Positions 17,737 to 27,115 of a stretch of DNA of 42,465 nucleotides are shown piece by piece. Positions within the stretch are counted from its first letter, which is position 1. Each line of letters starts with the position of its first letter. Both the position numbers and the translations under genes were made by a program. The notes beneath the pieces were generated by a model that was not told the origin of the DNA, did not search any database, and worked only from the letters and a program-made list of their open reading frames with translations. The stretch is from Bacteroidota bacterium (GTDB lineage: Bacteria > Bacteroidota > Bacteroidia > B-17B0 > Aurantibacillaceae): assembly GCA_021323535.1 (NCBI GenBank), contig JAJONO010000039.1, positions 1 to 42,465 of the forward strand, in the 5' to 3' direction.

Positions 17737-20328
17737 TTGGACATTCAGTACATAGGGGAACATTTATGGGCCGGTAAACTTGGCCACGCCTTCATTACCC
17801 TCTCTTTCGTTGCCGCCTTTTTAAGTTTCCTGGCGTATTGTCTTGCCTCTAAGAATAAAGCTTATCTCAAACTCGCCCGCATGGCATTTAACGTTCACGG
17901 GTTTTCTGTGCTCGGAATTGCAGGCACTTTGTTCTTCATGCTTTTTAATCATTATTTCGAATACCAATACATTCACCAGCACAGTAACAAGGAAATGGAT
18001 ATGAAATATATTCTTTCGTGTTTCTGGGAAGGGCAGGAAGGAAGTTTCCTCTTATGGACATTCTGGAACATTATCCTTGGATGGATCTTAAAACGCCAGC
18101 TGAAGAACGGAGAATGGGAAGCGCCTGTAATGGCCATATTTGCACTGGTGCAGGTGTTTCTCGCCAGCATGCTGTTGGGAGTTTACGTTTATCTTTCACT
18201 TGATCCCGATGCGGCGCCGTTTAAAATAGGGACCAATCCTTTTTTATTATTACGCGAGATTCCCGAAAATGCAAATATTCCATTGTTCAGTAATCCGAAT
18301 TATTTAGCGAGGTTGAACGGAAGAGGTTTAAATCCCTTACTGATGAATTACTGGATGACGATCCACCCTCCTACTCTTTTCCTCGGATTTGCATCCACAC
18401 TTGTACCTTTTGCTTTTGCCATCGCTGCATTGTGGAACAAACAACATCAGAAATGGCAGGCTATTGCTTTGCCATGGACCTATTTCGGAATTCTTGTGCT
18501 AGGTGTTGGAATTTTAATGGGGGGGGCATGGGCCTATGAAGCGCTAAGTTTTGGAGGATTCTGGGCCTGGGATCCTGTAGAGAATTCATCTCTTGTACCA
18601 TGGCTGGTTCTTGTGGCTGCGGGACATACCATGATCATTAACAAAAACAAAGGAGGGTCATTATTCACCACGCATTTTCTTGCCATCGGAGGATTTTTAC
18701 TGGTGCTATATTCCACTTTCCTTACACGCAGCGGTGTGTTAGGAAATGCTTCCGTTCACGCGTTTACAGATCTGGGAATGCAGGGACAATTGGTGCTTTA
18801 CGTGATCACATTTATTTTTATCAGCGTAATTCTGCTCATCGAAGAATCTCTTTTCAAGGTTTCATACATTTTTGCTTCGCTTTATATTTTATTCTTTGGA
18901 TTATTGTACGGATACAAAAGAGAGCTGATGATGGTTTGGCTCGGAGGTTCGGCTGTAGTTACAATTATTTCTTACGCGAAATATTTTCCGAAAGAAAAAG
19001 ACGAAGAAGAATTATTCTCCAGGGAATTCTGGATGTTCCTCGGCGCGCTTGTTTTATTATTATCAGGATTGATCATTACTTACTTCACTTCTATTCCGGT
19101 ACTCAACAAATTATTCGGCACCGATTATGCTCCGAAAAAAATTCCGGTTTATAATACCTGGATCACGCCATTCGCTATTCTACTCATGATCCTCATCGGC
19201 GGATCGTTGTTTCTTAAATTCAAAAAAACAGATACAAAACAATTCGGAAAGAGAATTCTTTACGCGTTCGTTCCGGCAGTTGTTTTCGGATTAGCCTGTG
19301 TCATTCCGCTTTACTTCATGCATAATTCCGGTCTTTCAACATGGGACGCCATCAGCTACGCTCTACTTTTTATTACAGGATTGTTCGCGGTTTTTGCTAA
19401 CGCGGGTTACTGGATCGTTGTTCTGAAAGGAAAAGTAAGCAAGAGCGGTGCAGCTATCGCTCACTTAGGATTCGCCCTCATTCTTATTGGTGCATTAGTT
19501 TCCACTTCTAAAAAAGTAACGCTTTCTAAAAACACCTCCGATAAAAAAGTTTCCGATCTCGGGGAAGGATTCGATGATAAGGTAAGTCTCTTCTTACAGC
19601 AGGGAGATACCTTGCCAATGGGGCCGTATCTTGTAACTTTCAAAGGAAAAACATGGAAGGACATTGATTTTTATTTTCACGTAGATTATCTCAAGCAGAA
19701 TAAAGACAAAAAATGGGAATACGCTTTCTCGCTGGAGCCACACGTTCAGAACAATCCGCGCATGGGACAAGCCGCAGACCCTGCTACTAAACATTATCTT
19801 GACCATGATATTTACACCCACGTTACGGCCGGTAACTTTGACACCGTACCGAAAAAACAAAATGCCTGGGGCAACACCAAAAATTATATAGGCCATATAG
19901 GCGATACTATTTTTGCTTCCAATGCTTTCGTCATCATTGATTCTATCAGAACCAACATTGGCAAGGAACAATATCAGAAAAACGATTCTTTATTAGAAGT
20001 TACAGCTGTTCTCAGAGCGGTTGATGCTCAATCGAGAAACTACCAGGCCCTTCCTAAATACGTGATTAAAAACAATTTTGTGTTTCCGAAAGAATCGGAG
20101 ATCGACGCCCTTGGATTAAAATTTGTTTTCTCTAAAATCAATCCTGAACAAGGAACCATTGAAATAGTGATGAGCGAAAAGCTTAGTAACGCCAAAGACT
20201 TTATCGTTATGGAGGCATATGTATTCCCTTACATCAACATCCTGTGGCTTGGCTGTATTATAATGGCCATTGGAACAGGCATTGCCATTGCAGAAAGAAT
20301 TCGTAAATTCAGGGTGCCAACGAATTAA
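17737..20328 (+). CDS. ccmF: Cytochrome c haem lyase subunit CcmF (CcsA family)
   Basis: Large inner-membrane haem protein (863 residues, more than a dozen membrane helices) that transfers haem to apocytochrome c. Family motifs are NYWMTIHPPTLFLGFAST with a His ligand (about 208), the WWD loop GGFWAWDPVENSSLVPW (about 275-290), a later AAGHTMII His, and a C-terminal periplasmic beta domain. Start is TTG 17737, giving MDIQYIGEHLWAGKLGH, the conserved opening. It contains a G8 tract at 18519-18526 in the codons for MGGAW. It heads a same-strand run of five genes with gaps or overlaps of 1-8 bases. Confidence 0.95.
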   Translation: MDIQYIGEHLWAGKLGHAFITLSFVAAFLSFLAYCLASKNKAYLKLARMAFNVHGFSVLGIAGTLFFMLFNHYFEYQYIHQHSNKEMDMKYILSCFWEGQEGSFLLWTFWNIILGWILKRQLKNGEWEAPVMAIFALVQVFLASMLLGVYVYLSLDPDAAPFKIGTNPFLLLREIPENANIPLFSNPNYLARLNGRGLNPLLMNYWMTIHPPTLFLGFASTLVPFAFAIAALWNKQHQKWQAIALPWTYFGILVLGVGILMGGAWAYEALSFGGFWAWDPVENSSLVPWLVLVAAGHTMIINKNKGGSLFTTHFLAIGGFLLVLYSTFLTRSGVLGNASVHAFTDLGMQGQLVLYVITFIFISVILLIEESLFKVSYIFASLYILFFGLLYGYKRELMMVWLGGSAVVTIISYAKYFPKEKDEEELFSREFWMFLGALVLLLSGLIITYFTSIPVLNKLFGTDYAPKKIPVYNTWITPFAILLMILIGGSLFLKFKKTDTKQFGKRILYAFVPAVVFGLACVIPLYFMHNSGLSTWDAISYALLFITGLFAVFANAGYWIVVLKGKVSKSGAAIAHLGFALILIGALVSTSKKVTLSKNTSDKKVSDLGEGFDDKVSLFLQQGDTLPMGPYLVTFKGKTWKDIDFYFHVDYLKQNKDKKWEYAFSLEPHVQNNPRMGQAADPATKHYLDHDIYTHVTAGNFDTVPKKQNAWGNTKNYIGHIGDTIFASNAFVIIDSIRTNIGKEQYQKNDSLLEVTAVLRAVDAQSRNYQALPKYVIKNNFVFPKESEIDALGLKFVFSKINPEQGTIEIVMSEKLSNAKDFIVMEAYVFPYINILWLGCIIMAIGTGIAIAERIRKFRVPTN

Positions 20329-20331
20329 TGT

Positions 20332-21126
20332 ATGCCAAAAAAAGCCGGACAAACGATCGTAATTATTGGTTGCGGTAACCTTGCCTGGCATTTAGCCACA
20401 CATTCTATTTCTTTGAAAGAATTTAAAGTCGTTGTACACAATCACCAACCCAACAAACTGTTGTCTCCCTTTGAAACCATTGGCTGCGAAGTACACACAA
20501 GCTTAAACAAAATAACTAAAGAAGCTGATTTTTATTTTATTTGTGTATCCGATCAGTTTATTGCAAGAGTTTCGAAAAGGATAAAAACAGAAAAAGGAAT
20601 TGTGATCCATACTTCAGGAAGCAAAAATATTTCGGAACTACAACATGAAAATTGCGCCGTGTTCTACCCGGTTCAGACCTTCTCTAAAAATGATCGGGTC
20701 GACTGGAAAAAAACACCCGTTCTCATCGAAGCTTCTGGTCCGAAAAGCCTGAAAAAAATAAAAACCATAGCAAATTTATTCTCCAGGGAAGTTACATCAC
20801 TTGATTCGGAAAAAAGATTACGCTTACATTTAAGCGCGGTGCTTGTGAATAATTTTACCAACGCCATGTATGTGGCTGCCGATGATTTTCTTTCCAAATC
20901 GAAAGACAAAAAAATAAATTTTAAATTGCTGAAGCCGCTGATTCGCCAAACTGTTACAAAGCTCGACAGACTTTCTCCGCTGAACGCGCAAACCGGTCCT
21001 GCCAAACGTAACGACAAAAAAGTAATGAAACTTCATTCGGAACTTTTAAGTAAGGACAAGGAACTTCAGAAACTATACAAACAACTCAGTCATTTAATTC
21101 AATCTCAACAGAACCAGCATGCTTAA
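20332..21126 (+). CDS. Rossmann-like / DUF2520 domain oxidoreductase-like protein
   Basis: A 264-residue protein resembling pyrroline-5-carboxylate or F420-dependent reductases. The N-terminal Rossmann fold has IVIIGCGNLAWHLA (8-21) and FICVSDQFI; HTSGSKNISEL and VFYPVQTFSK sit at the domain junction; the helical DUF2520 part includes LSAVLVNNFTNAMY. The substrate is unknown for the family. It starts three bases after ccmF and overlaps kdsC by eight bases. Confidence 0.85.
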   Translation: MPKKAGQTIVIIGCGNLAWHLATHSISLKEFKVVVHNHQPNKLLSPFETIGCEVHTSLNKITKEADFYFICVSDQFIARVSKRIKTEKGIVIHTSGSKNISELQHENCAVFYPVQTFSKNDRVDWKKTPVLIEASGPKSLKKIKTIANLFSREVTSLDSEKRLRLHLSAVLVNNFTNAMYVAADDFLSKSKDKKINFKLLKPLIRQTVTKLDRLSPLNAQTGPAKRNDKKVMKLHSELLSKDKELQKLYKQLSHLIQSQQNQHA

Positions 21127-21631
21127 CTTCAAACAGGCCCTCACCAGAATAACCACTCTTATGTTCGATATCGACGGTGTATTCACCGATGGTAAAGTCC
21201 TTGTACTTGATACCGGGGAAATGGTGCGCAATATGTATGGCAAAGACGGTTACGCTCTTCATGTGGCCATTGCAAAAGGTTACAGGATCGTTATTATTTC
21301 GGGAGGAAACAATATTGCGGTGAGAGCTGCGTTGCAAAGAGCGGGGGTGAAAGATATTTTCATTAACCAACATGATAAACTGGAATGTTATAGAAATTAC
21401 ATGCAGGCAAATAATTTAAAAGACGAGGAAGTTATGTACATGGGAGATGATCTGCCCGATCATTCTGTGATGAGCATTGTTGGCCTGGCAGTTTGTCCGA
21501 AAGATTCGGCGCCTGAAATAAAGGAAATCTGTAAATATGTTTCGGGAAGAAATGGCGGCGAAGGCTGTGTAAGAGACATTATTGAACAGGTATTAAAATC
21601 GCAGGGAAACTGGGAAATAAGAAACTGGTAA
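21119..21631 (+). CDS. kdsC: KdsC-like HAD-III phosphatase (Kdo-8-phosphate phosphatase type)
   Basis: Cytoplasmic phosphatase of 170 residues, the usual KdsC length, removing phosphate from 3-deoxy-D-manno-octulosonate 8-phosphate on the way to Kdo in lipid A core. HAD motif I is FDIDGVFTDG (16-25), motif II ISGG, and motif IV MGDDLPD. No kdsA, kdsB or kdsD is adjacent, so a different sugar acid phosphate substrate remains possible. Confidence 0.88.
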   Translation: MLNFKQALTRITTLMFDIDGVFTDGKVLVLDTGEMVRNMYGKDGYALHVAIAKGYRIVIISGGNNIAVRAALQRAGVKDIFINQHDKLECYRNYMQANNLKDEEVMYMGDDLPDHSVMSIVGLAVCPKDSAPEIKEICKYVSGRNGGEGCVRDIIEQVLKSQGNWEIRNW

Positions 21632-21632
21632 A

Positions 21633-22607
21633 TTGACAAGAATACTCGATAATAAATTTATTGCGTTTCTCAAACTTGTACGAATTGAGAACCTGATCAT
21701 GATTGCATTGACGCAATATCTGCTTAGGTATTATGTGCTGCAGAAAATATTATCGGCGAATAACATTGCATTGGGATTAGACAATTCGCTTTTCGGATTA
21801 CTGGTACTGAGTACAGTTTTAATTGCAGCCGCGGGTTACATCATTAACGATTATTTTGACGTAAAAACAGACATGATCAATCATCCCGACACCGTAGTGA
21901 TTGACAAAGTGATCAAAAGACGCTGGGCCATTATTCTTCATCTCACCTTTACTGTTGTTGGTTTGATGTTGGGAATGTTCTGCGCTTTGAAAACAGGTTA
22001 TTTACGTCTCGCTATTTTTCATATTGTCGCGGCGGTACTTCTCTGGTTTTACAGCACGCACTTTAAAAAACAATTGCTCATTGGCAATGTTGTAGTTTCT
22101 TTGCTTACGGCTTCGGTGTTTTTTATTCCTTTTGTCTATGAGATAGGCATCATGCAGCATATACAACCTGGATTTACAGCCAACCACGCGCCAATTATTT
22201 TATCCTGTCTTAAAGTTGTGATCATATTTTCCATCTTCGGGTTTGTGACCAGCATGGCAAGGGAAATTATTAAGGACATGGAAGATTTTAAAGGCGACAA
22301 GGAAACAGGAGGCTACACCATGCCCATTTACTGGGGAATGCAATCGAGCAAACTGGCGGCATTCTTTTTGCTCGTAATAACGGTGATATTGCTCCTGTTT
22401 GTTGTGTATAATACTTTCAAATTACATAGAACTGTTTCTTCGCCACACATTGTTTATATTCTTGCAGCGTTGGTTCTACCGTTACTCATCCTATTATTTA
22501 TGACGATAAGAGCACAGGAACCGAAACATTTTAAACATGCAAGTTTATTGCTTAAATTTATCATGCTGATGGGCCTCGGCTACAGCTTTATTTTTTATTT
22601 CAACTGA
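21633..22607 (+). CDS. UbiA-family prenyltransferase
   Basis: Membrane-embedded prenyltransferase of 324 residues with about eight or nine helices and the two Asp-rich Mg-pyrophosphate motifs: NDYFDVKTDMINHPD and REIIKDMEDFKGDKE. The family attaches polyprenyl chains to aromatic or glycerol-phosphate acceptors; Bacteroidota members are often named geranylgeranylglycerol-phosphate geranylgeranyltransferase, but sequence alone does not fix the acceptor. Start is TTG 21633, one base after the kdsC stop. Confidence 0.85.
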   Translation: MTRILDNKFIAFLKLVRIENLIMIALTQYLLRYYVLQKILSANNIALGLDNSLFGLLVLSTVLIAAAGYIINDYFDVKTDMINHPDTVVIDKVIKRRWAIILHLTFTVVGLMLGMFCALKTGYLRLAIFHIVAAVLLWFYSTHFKKQLLIGNVVVSLLTASVFFIPFVYEIGIMQHIQPGFTANHAPIILSCLKVVIIFSIFGFVTSMAREIIKDMEDFKGDKETGGYTMPIYWGMQSSKLAAFFLLVITVILLLFVVYNTFKLHRTVSSPHIVYILAALVLPLLILLFMTIRAQEPKHFKHASLLLKFIMLMGLGYSFIFYFN

Positions 22608-22608
22608 T

Positions 22609-23205
22609 ATGAATAAGATTGATACGATCATAAAAGAATTTCCTTTCCGTTTAATTTTAGGATCTGCTTCGCCACGCAGACAAGATCTTTTAAAAAGCCT
22701 GGGCTTTGAATACCGCAACCAGCCCGTTAAAGTAGATGAAACCGAATGGCCCGAAGATTTAAAGGCGCAGGAGATCTGCATTTATCTTGCCGAGAAAAAA
22801 GCCGACGCTTATGAAGAGGAACTGAAAGAAGATGAATTGCTGATTACCGCCGATACCATTGTATGGTGCGAAGGAAAAGTATATAACAAACCCGTAAACT
22901 TCGCTGAAGGAAAAAAGATGCTGGAATCGCTCAGTGGAAAAATGCACGAAGTATTTACAGCTGTGTGTCTTAAAAGCGCGAACAAGCAAACTACATTTTA
23001 CGATGTAAGTAAAGTGTACTTCAAAAAATTAAAACCCGAAGAGATCGAATACTACCTCACCAATTATTCTCCTTACGACAAAGCCGGCGGTTACGGCGTA
23101 CAAGACTGGATCGGCTATATTGGCATCGATAAAATTGAAGGCAGCTTTTACAATGTGATGGGCCTGCCTGTGAAAGAGTTGTTTGAAGAGTTGATTAAGT
23201 TTTAG
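22609..23205 (+). CDS. maf: Maf-like nucleotide pyrophosphatase
   Basis: House-cleaning nucleoside triphosphate pyrophosphatase of 198 residues acting on dTTP/UTP or modified nucleotides. Motifs: ILGSASPRRQDLLKSLG (about 15-31) for phosphate binding, the central ITADTIVWCEGKVYNKP with the catalytic Asp, and DKAGGYGVQDW, the form usual in the dTTP/UTPase (YhdE) subgroup. It is the last gene of the ccmF run, one base after the prenyltransferase gene. Confidence 0.93.
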   Translation: MNKIDTIIKEFPFRLILGSASPRRQDLLKSLGFEYRNQPVKVDETEWPEDLKAQEICIYLAEKKADAYEEELKEDELLITADTIVWCEGKVYNKPVNFAEGKKMLESLSGKMHEVFTAVCLKSANKQTTFYDVSKVYFKKLKPEEIEYYLTNYSPYDKAGGYGVQDWIGYIGIDKIEGSFYNVMGLPVKELFEELIKF

Positions 23206-23219
23206 GAATTCGCTGGTTC

Positions 23220-23275
23220 CCGCAGCCCATTCTCCCGATAATTATCGGGATAGCTCAGGGTGACAACCCAGAGGA
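23220..23275. repeat. Intergenic palindromic element, family G
   Basis: Contains a perfect 18-base palindrome TCCCGATAATTATCGGGA (23233-23250) followed by TAGCTCAGGGTGACA. It lies between the convergent maf and a secreted-protein gene; the following T-run is lacking, so it is more like a dispersed palindrome than a terminator. Confidence 0.65.
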
Positions 23276-23305
23276 AGCAAAAGACGCAAAGTGATAAATT
23301 AAAGT

Positions 23306-23773
23306 TTAATTTGTCGTTTTTACTGATTTACATTCTGTTTTATTTTTATCATCCGATATCAGATTATCAAAAAGTTCATGTTCAAGTTTTAACCCACCTA
23401 TTTTTTCTTTTTTGAATTTCTCAAAATCAAACTTAAAAGTCTTACTGAAATTATCTGTGTACTTAAGAGATTTTGGAACAATGGATATTCTTAGTCCTGG
23501 TGTAAATTCAATAGGCACAGATGTTATTTCACCTGTGGTTTCATTAACGAAAAAACCATGGTCCTTGTATTTATTAATAATTTCCTCCTGAAGAAATTCT
23601 TTTACTGTCTTACCAAAATATTTTTTAAGATCCATTTTCTGAATTGTCTCCTTTAAAACCACATCGCTTTTTAGAATTACTCCACAGCTTCCCCTATACA
23701 AAGTATCATTTGATTGTGCAATTGTGAAACCGCTTAAAACGAACAAAATAATAGAAAAGAAAGTTTTTCGCAT
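23306..23773 (-). CDS. Secreted protein of unknown function (155 aa)
   Basis: Not recognised. A signal peptide (KTFFSIILFVLSGFTIAQ) is followed by a mixed alpha/beta region with YRGSCGVILKSDVVLKETI, FLQEEIINKYKDHGFFV and a Lys-rich C-terminal part. No catalytic motif is visible. It starts 15 bases after the T9SS-cargo gene and is probably cotranscribed with it. Confidence 0.7.
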   Translation of the reverse strand: MRKTFFSIILFVLSGFTIAQSNDTLYRGSCGVILKSDVVLKETIQKMDLKKYFGKTVKEFLQEEIINKYKDHGFFVNETTGEITSVPIEFTPGLRISIVPKSLKYTDNFSKTFKFDFEKFKKEKIGGLKLEHELFDNLISDDKNKTECKSVKTTN

Positions 23774-23788
23774 GTTTAAAGTAAGTCT

Positions 23789-25744
23789 TTAATCTTTTAC
23801 AACCTTTATAAGGCGATGACTGTCATCAATTTGCAGTTTCAGAAAATACAATCCTTTTGATACATCCTTTAAATTCAATTCAAAAGATGGTTCACCCGAA
23901 ACGAAATTTGTCTCTCCACTCAAAATTAATTGTCCAACAGAATTTATCAGAGAAATTTTACACTTTTCGAAGCGTTCAGTCAGACTTACTTTTAAAATTC
24001 CATTTGTTGGGTTAGGATAAATACTAACCCCGCGTAACATTTTTTGTTCTTCTATTCCCGTACATGGATCAACATAAACAGTCATTGTTATTGGCGAGGT
24101 CATGAGAGAGCAGTTTACAGCCTGAATGTAAAATGTGTGGGTACCAACCGGAAGATTAACGGGGTAAGACGGCCCGGTATTTAAAAGAGTCATTATACCT
24201 CCGATATTCATATACCAGTTCAATGTTCCGGTACTGGTTGCAGTTAAAGTAGTACTGTTTCCCACGCAGGCCGTTTGGCTGGAAGCAGGTGTTGTATTTA
24301 TTGGTGTTGATGGCATCTGGCAGGTATTTAGTTTGTAAATAAATCCATCCCATGCACCGCTTGAGGTAATTGAATAAGAAGGGCTCCCAAAATCAAAATC
24401 GGTTGATGCTTCGAAAAAACCTGTTGTGAAAATATTTCCGTAATTATCTACAGCAATATCATGAGGAGCATCATTCTGAGTTCCACCAATTGATTTTGCC
24501 CAGATAAAATTTCCGGCAGTATCAATCTTTGAAATATACATGTCATAAAACCCTACAGGTGTAAGTATAGCCGGAGTTGATCCCGGATTAAAATCTACCT
24601 GTCCTGAAAAGCCTCCACACGAATAAATACCATTTTTCTTATCTGATGCTAATGCGAACGAGGTGGCAACAAACGCGGCATCTGTATTTTTCACCCATGC
24701 AAAATTTCCATTCGAAAATAATTTGAGAATATAAGACTCTTGCATGGCCCCTGTTGAAACTGTAAATGTTCCCGGTCCCGGATCAAAATCAATCACGCTG
24801 CTTAGATAATCCCCACACACATAAACGCTATTAAATTTGTCGGTGGTAATATCTGCGATCTCGTCGGCGTTAGTTCCTCCAAAAGATCTGGCCCATATAA
24901 AATTTCCAGACGAACTAAGCTTGCAAATGAACACATCGCAATTTCCATTGGAGGACAGGTTATAAGCCGAGGCTCCGGGATCAAAATCAATTGTAAAGAA
25001 AAATCTTCCCGAGATATAAACCTCGCCAGACAGATCAACCGACAATGCATTTGACTCTACAAACCCTACACCTTTCATTAGTTGTGTCCAGATCATGTTT
25101 CCTGAGGGGTCCAGCTTAGAAACAAAAATCCCTGTATCGCCCTGCGTTGTGAGCGAATATGTTCCTGGTCCCGGATCAAAGTCAACCTGTCCCCTGTAAT
25201 TTCCGGTAACATGTATGTTATCCGCATTGTCTACTTTCAGATCGTTGATAATATCACTTATTCCGCCGCTAAATGAAGAGGCCCATACGAAATTGCCATT
25301 CACGTCAAGTTTTAAAATATAAGAGTGCCAGTATAAAGAACTCATTGTAAATGTTGAAGGCCCCGGATCAAAATCAAGAGTGTCCATAAAATGCCCGGCG
25401 ATATAAATATTATTTTGTGAATCTAATGCAAGAGCATTTTGTGTCACGTTTGAATCTCCTAAAAATTTTGCCCATATAAAATTCCCGAAGGGATCCAGTT
25501 TGGAAAGAAAAGCTGCAGCGCTTGTACCAGCATTCATTGTAAAGCTTGAGGGTCCAGGATCTAAATCTACCGTTCCTCTGAAAAAACCTATTGTAAAAAC
25601 GTTCCCATTTACATCTGTAACAATATGGCTACCCGCATCCATGGATGAGCTGCCGAATTGTTTCACCCATTGAAACTGGGGAGGCTGGGCAATTGAAAAA
25701 GAGACTGAAATATTAATTAGTAAAAGAATAAAAAAATTTCTCAT
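23789..25744 (-). CDS. SBBP-type repeat protein with type IX secretion sorting domain
   Basis: Exported, probably surface-attached or released through the T9SS (651 residues). Signal peptide MRNFFILLLINISVSFSIAQ, then at least seven repeats of about 50-55 residues with the pattern GNFIWAK, DVNGNVFTIGFF and DFDPGPSTFTM, as in SBBP/beta-propeller proteins. An Ig-like or PKD-like segment follows (SSQTACVGNSTTLTAT to MTVYVDPC), and a C-terminal type A sorting domain beginning SIYPNPTNG and ending LKLQIDDSHRLIKVVKD. I start at ATG 25744, which begins the signal peptide, not at the ATG 17 codons upstream. No binding partner can be named. Confidence 0.88.
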   Translation of the reverse strand: MRNFFILLLINISVSFSIAQPPQFQWVKQFGSSSMDAGSHIVTDVNGNVFTIGFFRGTVDLDPGPSSFTMNAGTSAAAFLSKLDPFGNFIWAKFLGDSNVTQNALALDSQNNIYIAGHFMDTLDFDPGPSTFTMSSLYWHSYILKLDVNGNFVWASSFSGGISDIINDLKVDNADNIHVTGNYRGQVDFDPGPGTYSLTTQGDTGIFVSKLDPSGNMIWTQLMKGVGFVESNALSVDLSGEVYISGRFFFTIDFDPGASAYNLSSNGNCDVFICKLSSSGNFIWARSFGGTNADEIADITTDKFNSVYVCGDYLSSVIDFDPGPGTFTVSTGAMQESYILKLFSNGNFAWVKNTDAAFVATSFALASDKKNGIYSCGGFSGQVDFNPGSTPAILTPVGFYDMYISKIDTAGNFIWAKSIGGTQNDAPHDIAVDNYGNIFTTGFFEASTDFDFGSPSYSITSSGAWDGFIYKLNTCQMPSTPINTTPASSQTACVGNSTTLTATSTGTLNWYMNIGGIMTLLNTGPSYPVNLPVGTHTFYIQAVNCSLMTSPITMTVYVDPCTGIEEQKMLRGVSIYPNPTNGILKVSLTERFEKCKISLINSVGQLILSGETNFVSGEPSFELNLKDVSKGLYFLKLQIDDSHRLIKVVKD

Positions 25745-25856
25745 ATGGTCGTAACGATAAAATACATGAACATATTGTACTAAATTAGGCTTCATAAAAA
25801 TAAGGAGATTCTATTGAATATTTGTTTTCTTTAGAATGAAAGCGTAAAAAGAGCAG

Positions 25857-25994
25857 ATCCATCCTTCGTTAGGATGACAGTGTCGCTGGGTGACTCTGTT
25901 CATCTCTATGCTCGTTATCCGAAGGATAACAGTCTATGTTTTCCTTTTTTGTAGTTAGAAAACAAAAACCATGTGCCCTATGTGGTAAACATAG
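25857..25994. repeat. Intergenic palindromic element, family H, with flanking hairpin
   Basis: The 255-base gap 25745-25999 holds CATCCTTCGTTAGGATGACAG, a GTGACT-like box, and the hairpin GTTATCCGAAGGATAAC (25914-25930, 7-bp stem, GAA loop). A second hairpin CTATGT/ACATAG lies at 25978-25994, next to the stop of the downstream minus-strand gene. The GGATGACA and GGGTGACA words recall the element at 23220-23275. Confidence 0.5.
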
Positions 25995-25999
25995 ATAAC

Positions 26000-26722
26000 T
26001 TATCCATTCAACTTCGTCAGCCTTGAACTTTCATCAAACTCGGCTGTAATCGTCTGTCCGTTTCGCGTAGCTGAAAGCCCTTTTGCTTTATCGGTAACAG
26101 TATAGTTTTTAGCCAGCAAATAATTTGCGAGTGCCGATTTATGATTCATTTCAAATTCTGAAATGAGTTGCGGAAACGTGAGGATAATAGCGTGGTGACT
26201 ATCATCACGGTTCTTATCCACCTTGTCGCTTTTAATGGTTACCACCATAGCACCTTGTCCGTAATCAGCTACGTAATAACCGCTGGAGCGAAACATGCCG
26301 GAAGCGATCATACCAATCAAATGCAGATCGCTTTTACCCGCGTCGAACTGATCGTTCTGAAGAAGGCTGATGCCGTTGGTTTCGCCATATTTTTTTAATT
26401 CAAGAGAATGTTTAATGAGAGAATCGGGCAAACCTGATTTTGTATTGGCCCAGGCCCAGAGCCATGTCTGGGAAGAATGAGAGAAGGTTCCTAATATTTG
26501 TATTGGGAAATTATTGTCGGGACCAAAACTTATTTCTCCTTTTTTAATATCAACGTTCCAGTTATTATCGCCTATAACTTTATAAAGTTCATTCTGTTTT
26601 TCCCAGGCAATGCCTCCATAGCGTTCAATGAGTTCCTGTTCTGTTTTACATGGGGACTGATTATGATTCGGTGTTTCTTCAGAGCCTCCTGATTTTCCAA
26701 ATAGGTCCTTAAAAAATGCCAT
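26000..26722 (-). CDS. DUF6882-type cytoplasmic protein
   Basis: A 240-residue soluble protein. The core QTWLWAWANTKSGLPDSL and LHLIGMIASGMFRSSGYYVADYGQGA match my memory of DUF6882 proteins. It has a short Gly/Asn-rich linker after an N-terminal MAFFKDLFGKSGG, a form seen in many small cytoplasmic or immunity-like proteins. No signal peptide or membrane segment. Function unknown. It is the last gene of a six-gene minus-strand group. Confidence 0.75.
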   Translation of the reverse strand: MAFFKDLFGKSGGSEETPNHNQSPCKTEQELIERYGGIAWEKQNELYKVIGDNNWNVDIKKGEISFGPDNNFPIQILGTFSHSSQTWLWAWANTKSGLPDSLIKHSLELKKYGETNGISLLQNDQFDAGKSDLHLIGMIASGMFRSSGYYVADYGQGAMVVTIKSDKVDKNRDDSHHAIILTFPQLISEFEMNHKSALANYLLAKNYTVTDKAKGLSATRNGQTITAEFDESSRLTKLNG

Positions 26723-26782
26723 GGGTTTAATGTTTTTGTTTAATTAAATATATACTTTTTCAGCGAATTTTAAAATACAATT

Positions 26783-27115
26783 TCATTCCAGCCTTAAAAA
26801 CCGTTCGTTCTTTATTTTTCTTCCATTGGTGTGATTAAGACTACTAAGAATAACTTCTTTCTTTCCTTTTGGCGTTCCCGTATATTCTATCATTCTTCCG
26901 TCGCCAAGGGGTGCAGGAAATTTAAAATTAATTGTATTTCCATTCATTGTGTACCGAATCATTCTTACTCCTGCAGTCGGATTTTCTTTTTTGAACCAAT
27001 TCAATATCTGTTTCAAATCTCCTTCCCCACTAACACGTATGAGACAGCAAAGTAAAGTTCCGTCTTTATAAAAACGAAAGAACTGGTCATCACTATAATA
27101 AATTCCATCAATCAT
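26783..27115 (-). CDS. Unrecognised 110-residue protein
   Basis: Cytoplasmic, beta-rich: YYSDDQFFRFYKDGTLLCCLI then RMIRYTMNGNTINFKF and RMIEYTGTPKGKKEVI. The alternation of strands around DGT and NGNT turns suggests a small beta-barrel or lipocalin-like sheet, but no family is recognised. It overlaps the upstream gene by eight bases. Confidence 0.65.
   Translation of the reverse strand: MIDGIYYSDDQFFRFYKDGTLLCCLIRVSGEGDLKQILNWFKKENPTAGVRMIRYTMNGNTINFKFPAPLGDGRMIEYTGTPKGKKEVILSSLNHTNGRKIKNERFLRLE

Noticed and set aside
19594-19971. 125-residue open frame opposite ccmF
   Set aside because: Lies wholly within the ccmF C-terminal domain on the other strand; no start context or recognisable motif.
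23789-25744. SBBP repeats as evidence of a phage or toxin protein
   Set aside because: The signal peptide and type A sorting domain explain it as an ordinary T9SS cargo.
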